From Elephas maximus indicus (Eukaryota; Chordata; Mammalia; Proboscidea; Elephantidae), in assembly GCF_024166365.1 (NCBI RefSeq), contig NC_064832.1, positions 41,010,249 through 41,074,248 on the forward strand: 64,000 bases of DNA, in the 5' to 3' direction. Both the position numbers and the translations under genes were made by a program. Positions within the stretch are counted from its first letter, which is position 1, and every line of letters begins with the position of its first letter. The notes beneath the pieces are model-generated. The model saw only the letters and a program-made list of their open reading frames with translations. It was not told where the DNA came from and made no database searches. Of this stretch, positions 46,474 through 58,093 are shown piece after piece.

Positions 46474-46977
46474 TGTCTCAGTTATCTAATGCTGCTTATA
46501 ACAGAAATACCACAAGTGAATAGCTTCAGCAAACAGAAATTTATTCTCTCACAATCTGGTAGGCTAGAAGTCTGAACTCAAGGTGCCAGCTCTAGGGGAA
46601 GACTTTCCCTCTCTGTTGGCTCTGGAGGAAGGTTCTTGTCATTAGTCTTCCCCTGGTCAAGGAGATTCTCAAACGACATGCTATGTTCCCAGTGCTCCTT
46701 TCTTGGTGTTATGAGTTCCCCATGTCGCTCTGCTTGTTTCTCTTTTTTATATCTCAAAAGAGATTGGCTCAAGACACAATCCAATGTTGCAGATTGAGTC
46801 CTGCCTCATTAACATAATTGCCACTAATCCCATCTCATCAACATCATAGACATAGGATTTACAACACATAGGAAAATCACATCAGATGACAAAATGGTGG
46901 ACAATCACACAATACTGGGAATCATTGCCTAGCCAAATTGATACACTTTTTTGGGGGGCATGATTGAATCCATGACA
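46474..46977 (-). mobile_element. Solo LTR, MLT1/MaLR-like
   Basis: 504 bp, TG...CA on the element's strand, collinear with 7156-7670. Exact 5-bp duplication GGGAC flanks it (46469-46473 and 46978-46982). Confidence 0.78.
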
Positions 46978-47034
46978 GGGACTAAGGGTGGCCGTGTGAT
47001 CTCTGAGCCCTCAGTCATCTCAGACAGATGTGGT

Positions 47035-47522
47035 AGCTAATTTTATGTGTGAACATGTCTAGGCTTTGGTGCCCAGTTGTTTAGTCAAACACTAATCTAG
47101 ATGTATCAAATCAGTTGACCTTAAGTAAAGTAGATTACCCTCCATAATGTAGGTGGGCCTCAGTCAGTTATAGTTGAAGGCCTTAAGAGCAAAAACTCAG
47201 GTTTCCTGAGGGAAAAAGATTCTGCCTCAAGACTCTAATATAGCCATTTTGAAGGAGTTTCCAGCCTACCACCTGACCTATAAATTTTGAACTTACTAGC
47301 TCCCATAATCACATGAGCCAATTCCTTAATATTCTTCTATCTCTCCCTACATATACATAAATACACTCACACACACATATATATACACCCACCCAGTGCC
47401 GTTGAGTCAATTCTGTCTACTCTGACCCTTTAGGACAGAGTAGAAGTGCCCCATAGAGTTTATATATATATATATACATACATACACACTTATATTTCAT
47501 ATATCTCACCCTGACTAATACA
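47035..47522 (+). mobile_element. MLT2 (ERVL) LTR, interrupted
   Basis: GCTAATTTTATGTGTGAACATG, AGTAAAGTAGATTACCCTCC, AATGTAGGTGGGCCTC and the terminal CCCTGACTAATACA follow the MLT2 consensus. A TA/CA microsatellite and a SINE fragment split its 3' end. Confidence 0.8.
47343..47485. repeat. (CA/TA)n microsatellite with SINE fragment
   Basis: CACACACATATATATAC and (TA)n blocks surround a reversed AfroSINE 3' piece at 47389-47461, which appears to have landed in the microsatellite. Confidence 0.7.
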
Positions 47523-49417
47523 GATGTCATGCCATAGTGACTGATTAGCCTCCTGTGCTCCAAAATGTCCTGGAACAACCAAATGGTGAATTCTGATGTG
47601 TCAGAAAATAAAAGGCAGGCACGTTTCTAAAGCACACTCCTAGCCAGTGTAGCAGACCAGCTGGCCTGGATCATCTATGAGAAATGCTATTTGAATTGTC
47701 AATTCAATTGCCAGGCCCCACATCTGTAGCTCAGGATGCATCTGCTTTTCTCTCAGATATGCATCTGCTCCTGGAGCTCATTTTGGAGGACAGCCCTTAG
47801 AATCAAGGTCCATTATGGACAAAGTTGGAGTTCAATCTGTTCAGAGGGGAAGCATCTTCTTGGATACTACCTCTGGACATCTAGGAACCAGAGTTCTACT
47901 CTGAAGATGATCTCCCAGAGCTCAGTCCCTCTGAGGACCATTAAAGAAAAGATCTCTGGTGTGTTTGGGGAATTCCAGGTGGTTCGGCTAGAGCTCTGTG
48001 TACGTGGAGAGCGGCAGAAGATGAGGACTGAATGATGGATAGGGGCCTGGCTTTGTATTGCCATTGAAGAAATTCGATTCCTGGGCCTCCACCCTGCAAA
48101 TGTATAGGGATTTAAACGTCTCGTAAATGTTCTCTCTTTTCAGTTGGGTTCTGCAGGTGCATTTGTTCTTTTAGTTGTGACCAATAATGTTTTTATATAA
48201 GCGTTACCTGTGACTGGCTCTGCCTTTCACCTTGGTGGCTGTTATCAGTCAGGGGGGTTCAGTGCAAGAAACAGGAACAACTTTTAACAGGGGTGCTGCT
48301 AGCTGCTGTATCAGATAAATCTGACAGTTTCAGTGGCTTAGCACAATTGTTGTTGTTATGTTGTTAGATGCCGTTGAGTCGGTTCCGGAATTGCCATTCT
48401 TAGCAATGTCGTCCATAATTTGTTATGATCCACAACGTTGAATGCCTTTGCGTAGTCAATAAAACACAGGTAAACACCTTTCTGGCATTCTCTTCTTTCA
48501 GCAAAGATCCATCTGACATCTGCAATGATATCCATGGTTCCACATTCTCTTCTGAATCTGGCTTGAATTTCTGGCAGTTCCCTATTGATGTACTGCTGCA
48601 ACTGTTTTTGAATTATCATTAGCAAAATTTTACTTGTGTGTGATATTAATGGTATTGTTTGATAGTTTCCTCATTCTGTTGGATCACCTTTCTTAGGAAT
48701 GGGCACAAATATGGATCTCTTCCAGTTGGTTGGCCAGGTCACTGTCTTCTACATTTCTTGGCATAGGCGAGTGAGTGCTTCCAGTGTTGCATCCCTTTGT
48801 TGAAATATCTCAACTGGTATTTCATCAATTCCTGGGGCCTTGTTTTTTGTCAGTGCCTTCAGTGTAGCTTGAACTTCCTTCGATACCATCAGTTCTTGAT
48901 CATATGCTACCTCTTGAAATGGCTGAATGTCGACTAATTCTTTTTGGTACAGTGACTGTGTATTCCTTCCATCTTTTTTTGATGCTTCATGTGTAGTTCA
49001 GTATTTTGCCCATAGAATCCTTCAATATAACAACTCAAAGCTTGAATTTTTTCTTCAGTTCTTTCAGCTTGAGAAATGCTGAGCCTGTACTTCTCTTTTG
49101 GTTTTCTAACTCCAGGTCTTTGCACATTTCATTATATTATCTTACTTTGTTTTCTCTTGTTGCCCTTTGGAATCTTCTGTTCAGCTCTTTTATGTGACCA
49201 TTTCTTCCTTTTGCTTCAGCTGCTTGACTTGTAAGAGCAAGTTTCAGATTCTGTTATGACATTGATCTTTTCTTTCTTTCCTGTCTTTGTAATGACCTTT
49301 TGCTGTCTTCATGTATGATGTCGCCACATAACTCTTCTGGTCTTCGATCGTTAGTGTTCAATGTGTCAAGTCTATTCTTGAGATGGTCTCTAAATTCAGG
49401 TGGCATATACTCAGGGT

Positions 49418-49579
49418 GGAAACCCTGGTGGCATAGTGGTTAAGTGCTACAGCTGCTAACCAAAAGGTCGGCAGTTCGAATCCACCAGGCACTCCTTGGA
49501 AACTCTATGGGGCAGTTCAACTCTGTCCTATAGGGTAGCTATGAGTCGGAGTTGACTCAATGGCAACAGATTTTTTTTG
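49418..49579 (+). repeat. AfroSINE nested in the RTE LINE
   Basis: Near-consensus short type, flanked by exact TACTCAGGGT copies (49408-49417, 49580-49589). Confidence 0.9.
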
Positions 49580-50316
49580 TACTCAGGGTTGTACTTTGGC
49601 TCTCTGGGGCTTGTTTTAATTTTCTTCAGCTTCAATTTAAACTTACATATGAGCAATTGATGGTGTGTTGCATAATTGACCTCTGGCCTTATTCTGATGA
49701 TACTGAGCTTTTCCATTATCTCTCCACAGATGTAGTTGATTTGATTCCTGTGTATTCCTTCGGGTGAGATCTATGTGTATAGTTGCCATTGATGTTGTTG
49801 AAAAAAGGTATTGGCAATTAATAAGTTGTTGGTCTTGCAAAAACCTATCACGTGATCTCTGGAGTCGTTTCTACCGCAAAGGCCATATATTTTCCAACTA
49901 CGGATACTTCCTTGTTTCCAACTTTACATTCCAATCACCAATAATTATCAATGCATCTTGATTGCATGTTTGATCAATTTCCAACTTCAGAAGCTGGTAA
50001 AAATCTTCAATTTTTTCATCTTTGGCATTAGTGTTTGGTTTGTAAATTCGAATAGCCATATTAACTGATCACCTTTGCTGGCGTTATGGATATTATCCTA
50101 TTACTGACAGCATTGTATTTCAGGATACATCTGGAAATGTTCTTTTTGACAATGAATGCGATGCCATTCTTCTTTCAATTTGTCAGTCCTGGCATAATAG
50201 ACCATATGATTGTCCTGTTCAATCCATTTCAGCTCACTAATGCCTAGGATATTGATCTTTATGCATTCCATTTCATTTTTGACGACTCCTAATTTTCGTG
50301 GTAGCTAGTTACATTC

Positions 50317-50380
50317 TCAAAAACCCAAAAAAACCCCACTGCCTTTGAGTCGATTCTGACTCATAACGACCCGATAGTAA
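50317..50380 (-). repeat. AfroSINE 3' end inside the RTE LINE
   Basis: Reversed tail and last 40 bp only (ACTGCCTTTGAGTCGATTCT). It is fused directly to the fold-back at 50381-50460. Confidence 0.75.
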
Positions 50381-50460
50381 CACACCCATTAATAATTGGA
50401 ACACGGAATGTAACAGCTATGGGGCCGTTACATTCCGTGTTCCAATTATTAATGGATGTG
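50381..50460. repeat. Inverted repeat, 34-bp arms
   Basis: The left arm 50381-50414 is the reverse complement of the right arm 50427-50460 with one mismatch; spacer 12 bp. The right arm is native RTE sequence, the left arm an inverted copy of it. Confidence 0.93.
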
Positions 50461-51372
50461 TTCAGCTGTTTCTTTTCATTTTGAATTGTGCCACATCAGC
50501 ATATGGAGGTCCTTTTGAAAGCTTTACTCTATCCATGTCATTAAGATCGACTCTTCTTTGAGGAAGCAGCTCTTCCCTAGTCATATTGAGTGACTTCCAA
50601 CCTGAGAGGCTGATTTTTTGGCACTATATTAGACAATTTGCTTCTGCTATTCATAAGGTTTTCACTGGCCAATTTTTTAGAAGTAGATCACCAGGTTTTT
50701 CTTCCTATTCTGTCTTAGTCTAGAAGCTCTGCTGAAACCTGTTCACCATGGGTGATCCTGTTAGTATTTGAAATACCGGTGGCATAGCTTCCAGCATCAC
50801 AGCAACATGCAAGTCCCATTTCTAAGGAGTGCTTCTAGTACAATACCAGATGTTTTCTCCCTTACTTCAGTGACCACTATTTTCCCCATTTTGTTCTAGG
50901 TCGTTGCTTCTTTCAACATCTACCTCATCCCCAACATTGCAGTCATGATTTTGCCAGGTGCCAACCAACTGATTATCTTCATGATGGAAGGGAATGTCTC
51001 TTCCAATGTGACTCTTCCAAGCAGTGATTCAGGGACCCAGGATCTTTCTATCTTGTTGCTCCACCATCTTCCACACATGAACTTCCAAGACCATGGTGCT
51101 TGTCTGTAACAGGCAGCTAGACTGGAGAAAAGCATGGGGGATCTTATGTGGGAGGTTTGTTTAGCTCAAGTCTGAAAGTGGTGCCCAGTACTCCTGTTCA
51201 CAATCCATTCACATAGGATCGTGTGTAACTACAAGGGAGGCTGGAAAATACACTCTAGAAGAGTGCACAGGAGAAAGGAAAATGGGTTGGGGAGTAGCCA
51301 ACCTGTCTACCTCACCACTCTAGGTATTGCAAAAGAAAACTATATATTACAGAGAATTTAAGTGAACAAACA

Positions 51373-51571
51373 AACCAGTTGCCATTGGGTTGATTCATAC
51401 TCGTGGTGGCCTCGTGTGTGTCAGAGTAGAACTGTGCTCCATAGGGTTTTCCATGGCTGACTTTTTGGAAGCAGATTGCCAGGCCTTTCTTCTAAGGCAC
51501 CTCTGGGAGGATTCAAACCACCAACCTTTTGGTTAGTAGCTGAGCGCTTAGCAACTTGGGCAACAGGGCTG
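51373..51571 (-). repeat. AfroSINE, long type
   Basis: ACCAGTTGCCATTGGGTTG end, GGCACCTCTGGGAGGATTC and a diverged head. Confidence 0.83.
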
Positions 51572-52394
51572 ACTAAATTAGGTACTTATAACCCTGGAAG
51601 GTGTAAAAACCAGAGGCTGCCACCTAACATTTGACTTTGAGGTCACACTGCTGTCTACAGTCCAGAAATCAAGAAACTGCATGCCCCATTACCACTGACC
51701 TCACCTGCATCCCTCAAACTGGGATCTGACAATGGAACATGGAGTCCATCTGCTTCTGACCCTCACGTCTGCTGGGGCCCTCTTATCCCCCTGCACCCCC
51801 AGGATGAAAGCATGCCTTCTACCTTCCCAAACTTGAATTTGTGGATCTTTTTGACTGAACCTAAAGTGCACTCAGAATTGTAGCTTCAGGGAGAGAGAGA
51901 CAAGCAATTTTAAGCTTTCATTCCTTGTAATAAAGGGAAAACAATTGAAGAGGTCTGAAATTGGTGCCGGTGCATCAATATCTGTGCCAATATCTGGCAC
52001 AGCAACCTCGTTCAGCGACCACCACTTTCACCATTGGTGCTGCTCCCATTTTGTCTTTGGTGGCTGCTTCTTTTAACACCTCCCTCATCCCTGGGAATTC
52101 ATCACTTTTTTATTTTTAATTAATTTTTTTTTGTTTTTTGCTCACTCCCCAGTGACAATTTTGCCTGATGCCACCATGATGGGAGGGTGTCTCCTCCCAC
52201 AGTGTTCAGTCTGAATGAGCTCTCAAAGGGAGCTTTTACAACTTTATAGCCTCTCTGTCAGGCTCCACCAGAGTACATTCAAATGGTATCATATGATGAA
52301 TCACTCTCAGGTGACCCACTCACCAGTGTCCTAGGAGAGGCTCAGGCTCTCAATTCCTTTTTGCCTCTGGGTAAAAATCTCTTTAGAAGTGTAG

Positions 52395-52598
52395 GTGGTG
52401 CAAACAGTTTGCCATCAGCTGCTAACCTAAAAGTTGGTAGTTTGAACCCACTCAGCTGCTCTGTGGAGGACAGGCCCGGTGATATGCATCTGTAAAGGCT
52501 ACAGACAAGAAAACTCTATGGAGCAGTTCCACTCTGTCACGCATGGGGTCATCATGAATTGGGGGCTATCTAACTCCATGGCAACTAACAGCAACAAG
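52395..52598 (+). repeat. AfroSINE
   Basis: Head GTGTAGGTGGTGCAAACAG, GATATGCATCTGTAAAGGCT middle and a CTAACAGCAACAAG tail. Confidence 0.78.
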
Positions 52599-53799
52599 AA
52601 GAATCTCTTCTACTTGTGGAACCATCTAGAAGCTTCTAGAATGTGGGGGTACTCATGTCTCCTATTTTACCCCTGTTCATCATCCCTGAAATACTGGGTG
52701 GTATTTTCTCCTGGCCAACAGGTTGCTCGTGGGAGGTGATGCTTTACCCAGAACTCTTAGGTTGAGAATTCAACCTAGGACAGCCCCAGTACCTTCAACA
52801 GGCACTGACCTGCATCTGAAGACCTGCATCACCCAGTTTGAAAGCACTGTGTTCCTTTCAAACGATACCTCACAGTTCATTGGTTTTCTCAGAACCATTC
52901 TTGGACTGGGCTACACCACAATGAGTCTTGCAGCCACACTGAGAGGATCTGCTTCTTGCTGGAGTTGAGGTGGCAGATTTCCTAGCAGGAGCTCAGAAGT
53001 CAATGAGTGAACTGCAAAATTGCCCTGGAGAGGAGGAATTCTAGCAGATTAAGCTCAGGGAATGAGTTTGGGAAAGAAAGTTTATAATAACAATGTTCTA
53101 GTGTCTGCTGAATAAAACATTCAGAGAGCTTTTCTTCTTCCAGCAGAAAAATAAAATACTCTAGTGGCAATAGAATGGCTGCTTTTTTTCAATGTTGTTT
53201 TTAATACAAATCAGAGGGTGGCAGTCATTGGACCTCTACACTGCTGTCCTTCCTGATCCTGTACTGGCATCCTGTGGATGTGTGGATGTGTCTGTGTGTA
53301 GGACCCATGTCCTGGGGCAGAATGTGGCTCCCTCATTTAGGAAAATGGGGAAACAACCATCTAAGTGAATGGGGTGTGAGCCCAGAGAAAGTAGAACCAG
53401 CTGCAAACAGACCAGTAAATACGGTTGTTACACATCTGGTCGATAGTTCTACAGTGAAGTAGCTTATGGTGCTGGTTTTTAAATGGCCATTAGTAGACTC
53501 TAGGTTCTGTGAACTCAATTAAAAATATAGTGGAAGTTCTCTCTTGGTGCTGTTCTGCTGTTCATTTGGCTGCAGAACAGGCCGGCAGCAGAGCTCCAGT
53601 TTGCATAGCTGTCACCATACCCTGTAGCAAGAGAAACTTCATTTTAGTCAATAGGAGAAAAGGGATTTTGGAGCAGGCCTTGCACCTAGGGGAATCTCAG
53701 AAGTGGTGCTTCCCTTGGTCATCTCCTGTGTGGGTGAGGATGCCTGGGACAGCATGCACACCCAGGATCTGGCTCTCATTTACCCTGAATCAACAAACC

Positions 53800-53973
53800 T
53801 ACCTATTGTCTGTTGAGTCAATTCTGACTCATGGTGACCCTATGTATTATGGAGTAGAACTGTGCTCCATAGGTTTTTTTTTTGGCTGTATCTTTATGAG
53901 AGCAGATCACCAGGCCTTTCTTCTGCAGTGTCCCTGGGAGGGTTTGGACTGCCAATCTTTAGGTTAGAAGTTG
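53800..53973 (-). repeat. AfroSINE
   Basis: CTGTTGAGTCAATTCTGACTC end, AGCAGATCACCAGGCC middle; the tRNA-like head is incomplete. Confidence 0.78.
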
Positions 53974-54301
53974 GAGTTTGCACCAGCAAAACTTGAACCA
54001 GTTAATTCCAGGGATTTGACATGCATGAGTGCCAGGTTATTCTCTTTAAACCTTTGGGCAAAATTAAAGGGGAGAGAGGTGATTTTCATTGTGAGTGAAG
54101 CTCACCCAATGAGAGAACTAAGCAGGCTGCTGCCAACCTGGGGTCTGATTCCAAGGCTGTAGGCTGCTAAGACCCACTCTTTTGCCTTAGGGATTTGCTC
54201 ACAGTTAAAATGCAAGTATCTTTGGAAAAGAGAACTTATTTAGACAATCTGTTTTTACACCTTGCCTGAAAAATCTGAATAATGAGGAGTGTAAAGACTT
54301 T

Positions 54302-54510
54302 GAAGGAGCCCCGCTGGCACAACAATTAAGAGCTTGGCTGCTAACCGAAAGGTTGGCAGTTCCAACCAACCCAGTAGCTCCATGGGAAGAAGACCTGGCC
54401 ATCCGCTCCCATAAAGACTACTTCTTAGAAAACCTTCTGGGGCAGTTCTACTCTGTTACATGGGGTTGCTATGAGTTGAAAATTGACTTGATGGCACCTA
54501 ACAACATAAA
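54302..54510 (+). repeat. AfroSINE, longer type
   Basis: GGAGCCCCGCTGGCACAAC head, GAAGACCTGGCCATCCGCTC middle and a GGCACCTAACAACATAAAA tail. Confidence 0.85.
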
Positions 54511-54682
54511 AGCTTTGAAAAAGGTGGGGTGAGTATGGATGAGGAATACCCCTGACAAATTAAGGGGAAAAAAAAAATGAGAGGTAGAGGTTTAAAAACA
54601 CGCTTTGCCTACTTTTCCAAGGACTAGGTTATTATTTTTTTTCTTCTAAGAAGAAACTCCTGCTTTTTCTTCTTGTTCCTCA

Positions 54683-55062
54683 TGTTGTTGTTAGCTACTG
54701 TCAAGTCAGCTCCAACTCATGGCAGCCCTATGTACAACAGAATGAAAAGTTGCCCAATCCCGTGCCATCTTCACCATTGCTGCTGTGCTCTAGTCCATTG
54801 TTGCAGCCACTATGTATTTTGAGTGCCTTCCAAGCTAGAAGTCTCATCTTCCAGGATTGTATCAGAAGATACTCTGTTGTGATCCATAAGGTTTTCACAG
54901 GCTAACTTTGGAAATAGATTGCCAGACCTTTCTTTTTAGTCTGTCTTGATCTCGAAGCTCCACTGAAACCTGTCCACCATGGGTGACTCTGCTGGTATTT
55001 GAAATATTGGTGGCATAGCTTCCAGCGTCATAGCAATACTCAAGCCACAGCAGTATGTTAAG
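54683..55062 (-). mobile_element. Internally deleted RTE derivative
   Basis: The 3' part (54683-54810, from the GTTGTTGTTAGCTACTGTC tail through CCCAATCCCGTGCCATC) is joined to the RTE 5' region (54815-55062, GAGTGCCTTCC, CATAAGGTTTTCACAGGC, GTGGCATAGCTTCCAGCG) that also occurs at 50560-50815. Everything between is absent. Confidence 0.75.
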
Positions 55063-55672
55063 CTGAGAGGTAAGTGGTAGTTTTTCCTCATAGGAACTAT
55101 TAAAATAACAACAAAAGAGCAACAACAAAAACCTCCTAATATGCTATATACTTCACAAAAGGTAGCAGTAATATGGTCTCTGCTCAATAAGACTTACCAT
55201 TCTGTTTGGAAGGTGAACCATGTGTCTTGGTTTGTCTTGGACAGTCTGGGTTTATGGTTGTTGTCCTGGTGCAATTATTAATAGTGCGTGTGCTTTCACT
55301 CTCAGAAGAGTCCCAGTTTGAACAACAAACCGTTTACATAAGCTTCTCATTGGAAAATCCCATTTGTTTGACTCGTTTATCTCTGCCTTCATTTTTTTTT
55401 TCTCCCTGGCTTTGGTGAAGCAGCAAGGAGACACATGCATCTACTTTCACATAGTGATTTAATGACAAGCAGAAAAGTGAGTCAATTGAAAAAGAAATCA
55501 AGGCAGGCCTAAAAGAAACGAAGTTTCACCAAAAAGGCAAATTTAAATGGAATGTGTGGTCCTTGAGTTCTCCTTGGATCCCTCACACTCATTGCCATCA
55601 CAGCTCAATGTTAAAGTGGCCCAGGCATAGCAGCCAGGAGAAGGGCTTGGGAAACTGGTGTGGTGAGCTAGT

Positions 55673-56022
55673 CTATTAATTGCCCACTTGCCTGAATGAG
55701 GAAATCCCAGTGGTTAGTGTTTGAGAGCTATGGCTGCTAACCAAAAAGTCAGCAGTTCATCTATTAATTGCCCACTTGCCTGAATGAGGAAATCCCAGTG
55801 GTTAGTGTTTGAGAGCTATGGCTGCTAACCAAAAAGTCAGCAGTTCATCTATTAATTGCCCACTTGCCTGAATGAGGAAATCCCAGTGGTTAGTGTTTGA
55901 GAGCTATGGCTGCTAACCAAAAAGTCAGCAGTTCATCTATTAATTGCCCACTTGCCTGAATGAGGAAATCCCAGTGGTTAGTGTTTGAGAGCTATGGCTG
56001 CTAACCAAAAAGTCAGCAGTTC
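55673..56022 (+). repeat. 4 x 88-bp perfect tandem repeat
   Basis: Units start at 55673, 55761, 55849 and 55937. Each has 28 bp of flank plus the first ~60 bp of the following AfroSINE. The copies are identical; the fourth runs on into the full SINE. Confidence 0.95.
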
Positions 56023-56133
56023 AAATTCACCAGTACTTCTTGGAAACCCTATGGAGCAGTTCTACTTGGTCCTATAGGGTCGCTATGAGTCAGAATTGAC
56101 TTGATGGGTATGGGTTTGGTTTGGTTTGGTTTA
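55965..56133 (+). repeat. AfroSINE at the end of the tandem repeat
   Basis: Full short-type copy with a GGTTTGGTTTGGTTTGG tail. GCCTGAATG occurs just before its head and again at 56134-56142, a target-site duplication. Confidence 0.88.
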
Positions 56134-56142
56134 GCCTGAATG

Positions 56143-56300
56143 GGAAGCCCTGGCAGTACAGTGGTTAAGAGCTACGGCTGCTAACCAAAATATCGGCAGT
56201 TCAAATCCACCAGCAGCGCCTTGGAAACCTTGTGGGGCAGTTCTACTCTGTCCTGTAGGGCCACTGTGATTTAGAATCAACCCAACAGCAATGGGTGGGT
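56143..56300 (+). repeat. AfroSINE, second in tandem
   Basis: Begins directly after the duplication of the preceding SINE; head AGCCCTGGCAGTACAGTGG, end CCCAACAGCAATGGGTGGG. Confidence 0.87.
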
Positions 56301-56499
56301 AGAACCTAAACGGAACTTTTTTTGGTACAATATCCTGATGATATGATTGTGTGGTAGGGGCATCACATGACTGAGTTACTCAGAGTGGGGGCAGAACAGA
56401 GTCCCATCTGCTCCCAGCACTAAAGTGAAGGCTGATAATTCCTCCTGGCTGCCTCAGTTGGGGACATGGCCTCTTGGAGGTAGGGGATGGTGAATAGAG

Positions 56500-56665
56500 C
56501 TTGAGCTTGGGCACTTGAATCTGCTGGACTGACCTGTGTTCAAATCTCAGCTCTGCTCTCTACTAGTTGTGTGAGTGTGGGTAAGGGTCATTGCTTTCTC
56601 AACCTTGATTTCCTTATTTATGAAACAGAGATAATAATATCTATCTTGTAAGGGTGTTTGGAGAT
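56500..56665 (+). repeat. MIR SINE
   Basis: CAAATCTCAGCTCTGCTCTC...TTTATGAAACAGAGATAATAA...CTTGTAAGGGTGTT, MIR 5' half. Confidence 0.75.
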
Positions 56666-56669
56666 AGGT

Positions 56670-56755
56670 ATGTGTGTATACATATATGTATATTTATGTG
56701 TATGTATTTTTTATACATATATGCATGCATAGCATGTGTATATATATGTGTATTG
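56670..56755. repeat. (TATG/TGTA)n-rich microsatellite
   Basis: Alternating TATGTGTATACATATATG-like units. Confidence 0.7.
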
Positions 56756-56889
56756 GAGTCCCTGGATGGTGCAAATGATTAACTTCTTTGGTTGTTAACC
56801 AAAAGGTTGAAGGTTCAAGTCCACTCAGAAGCACCTCAGACAAAAGGCCTAGTGATCTTCCAAAAATCAGTCATCGAAAACCTTATGGA
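56756..56889 (+). repeat. AfroSINE, long type, 3'-incomplete
   Basis: GGAGTCCCTGGATGGTGC head to CGAAAACCTTATGGAG; the tail is missing. Confidence 0.8.
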
Positions 56890-57029
56890 GAAAAACACCT
56901 GCCTTGGGTATTATGCTCTTTTAAGACATCTTTTATATGGGATCAAATTGACAACAGCAACTTGAAAGATTAGATAGAAACCTTAGGGAGCAATGAATTT
57001 ATATTAATGGAAGAAGAACAACTCAGAAA

Positions 57030-57740
57030 AGGATGAGAATGGTTGCACAACTCAAAGTATTGTCCAAGAATAAGAATGCTCACTCTTAAAGTAAAAGTAA
57101 TGAGATTTATTGAGGGTAATAGCATTCACAAATTGGGGAAACACTTAGCAGAGAGGAACCTACCAAGTGCTCTGAAGCATGGAGGGACAGATGTGTTTTT
57201 TACAGTAAGAATAGGGAAGGGAAGTACATGATGGTCACATGGTCACAAGGTGGTTATGTCATCAGCAACTATCTTCTTCCTAGAAGATCTTGAGTAAACT
57301 TGTTTTCCTAAACTTCATTCCTGGCCCCTACCCTTATTTGACAGGAGTCACCCTGGGACAAGAGCCCGGCTGGTTAAACAAGATGATTGAGAGGCGGCCA
57401 GGGTCTTCTGATCCCATTCAGCCAGAGGCTCAAGGCCATATGCATATGAATGAGAAGAAGGCAAGATTACATTCCCAGGAATGCAGAAGCAGAAGCCTGC
57501 CACAAAATGGAGTTTTAATTCAGACCTCATGTCAGCCATATTATTATGCTAAGTGCTTCAGTTTTAGATGTTTGGTAGTATATTCCCCCATTTTGTTCAA
57601 AGCTCCTCTAGAGGACTCTGAACACCCACAATGGAGTTACTTTTCTTCTGCAAGGACTTCTTGGGTATCGTCACAGGCTTAAGTATCAAGTGTACTAGAC
57701 CTTAAGATTGTTGGGCTAATTTTCTTCTTCAATAGGCCTC
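57030..57740 (-). mobile_element. LTR, class I ERV-like
   Basis: On the - strand the order is a ~550-bp U3-like part, CTCAATAAATCTCATTAC (poly(A) signal, near 57100) and a T-rich U5-like end finishing GTTGTGCAACC. It lies directly downstream of retroviral remnants on the same strand, so it is read as their 3' LTR. Confidence 0.5.
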
Positions 57741-57877
57741 ATCTTCAGGGTGAGTCGACCTTTGTCAGGGTCAATGCTGCAAACAGGACCAAATTTGGAG
57801 GAAAAATTTGGCAATCAAAAATGCCAAACCAAGGTGTGAAATCAGTTACTCAGTTTCTCGTCTAGATTTGGTCTCTT

Positions 57878-58093
57878 CTAAATAAAGTTAGTTACAAATT
57901 TGTAATTCAAAACTGGGGTGGCAAGGGAATCAGAATGGTCTGCTACTGACTGAGGAGAGGAGTGACATACCCAACATTCAGTTGAGTTGCCGGTGCTAAC
58001 TAAGGCTTGAGTTAGTTTTACAAAAGCATTTTCTTCCCAAGCATTAATGAGGATTACTGAAAGCAATAAAATAAAACTTAAGAGGGACTTCAT
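57878..58093 (-). pseudogene. Endogenous retrovirus envelope leader fragment
   Basis: A 71-codon open piece starts with a clear signal peptide (hydrophobic residues 4-17) and contains N-S-T-E-C-W-V-C, resembling the CW.C region at the start of gammaretrovirus-like envelope surface subunits. It ends in a stop; the remaining envelope is absent before the LTR at 57740. The assignment rests on this short similarity. Confidence 0.45.

Larger units (their letters stand above)
48345..50830 (-). mobile_element. RTE (BovB-like) LINE, decayed, internally deleted
   Basis: About 2.3 kb of RTE sequence with two nested insertions. The open piece at 48356-48625 holds the RT palm motif CFIDYAKAF...DHNKLW, diagnostic of RTE reverse transcriptases. 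That motif lies only some 60 bp from the 3' tail (AACGGCATCTAACAACAT), so the downstream half of the RT and C-terminus are missing: an internal deletion joined near 48388. Stops and shifts occur throughout; it is dead. Confidence 0.82.
42300..57000. other. Downstream flank, no gene seen
   Basis: Repeats are listed separately. 42450-43450, 45775-46300, 47525-48340, 51575-52390, 52600-53795, 53975-54300 and 55065-55670 show nothing I recognise; the ORFs there are short and repeat-free but without family resemblance. Confidence 0.6.

Noticed and set aside
47736..48035. 99-codon ORF, possible processed pseudogene
   Set aside because: No frame gives a protein I recognise, and there is no clear poly(A) tail or target duplication.
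52723..52968. 81-codon + strand ORF
   Set aside because: Not recognisable and flanked by repeats; no evidence of coding.
55673..56022. CRISPR-like direct repeats
   Set aside because: The units are contiguous, with no spacers, contain SINE sequence, and the genome is a mammal's.
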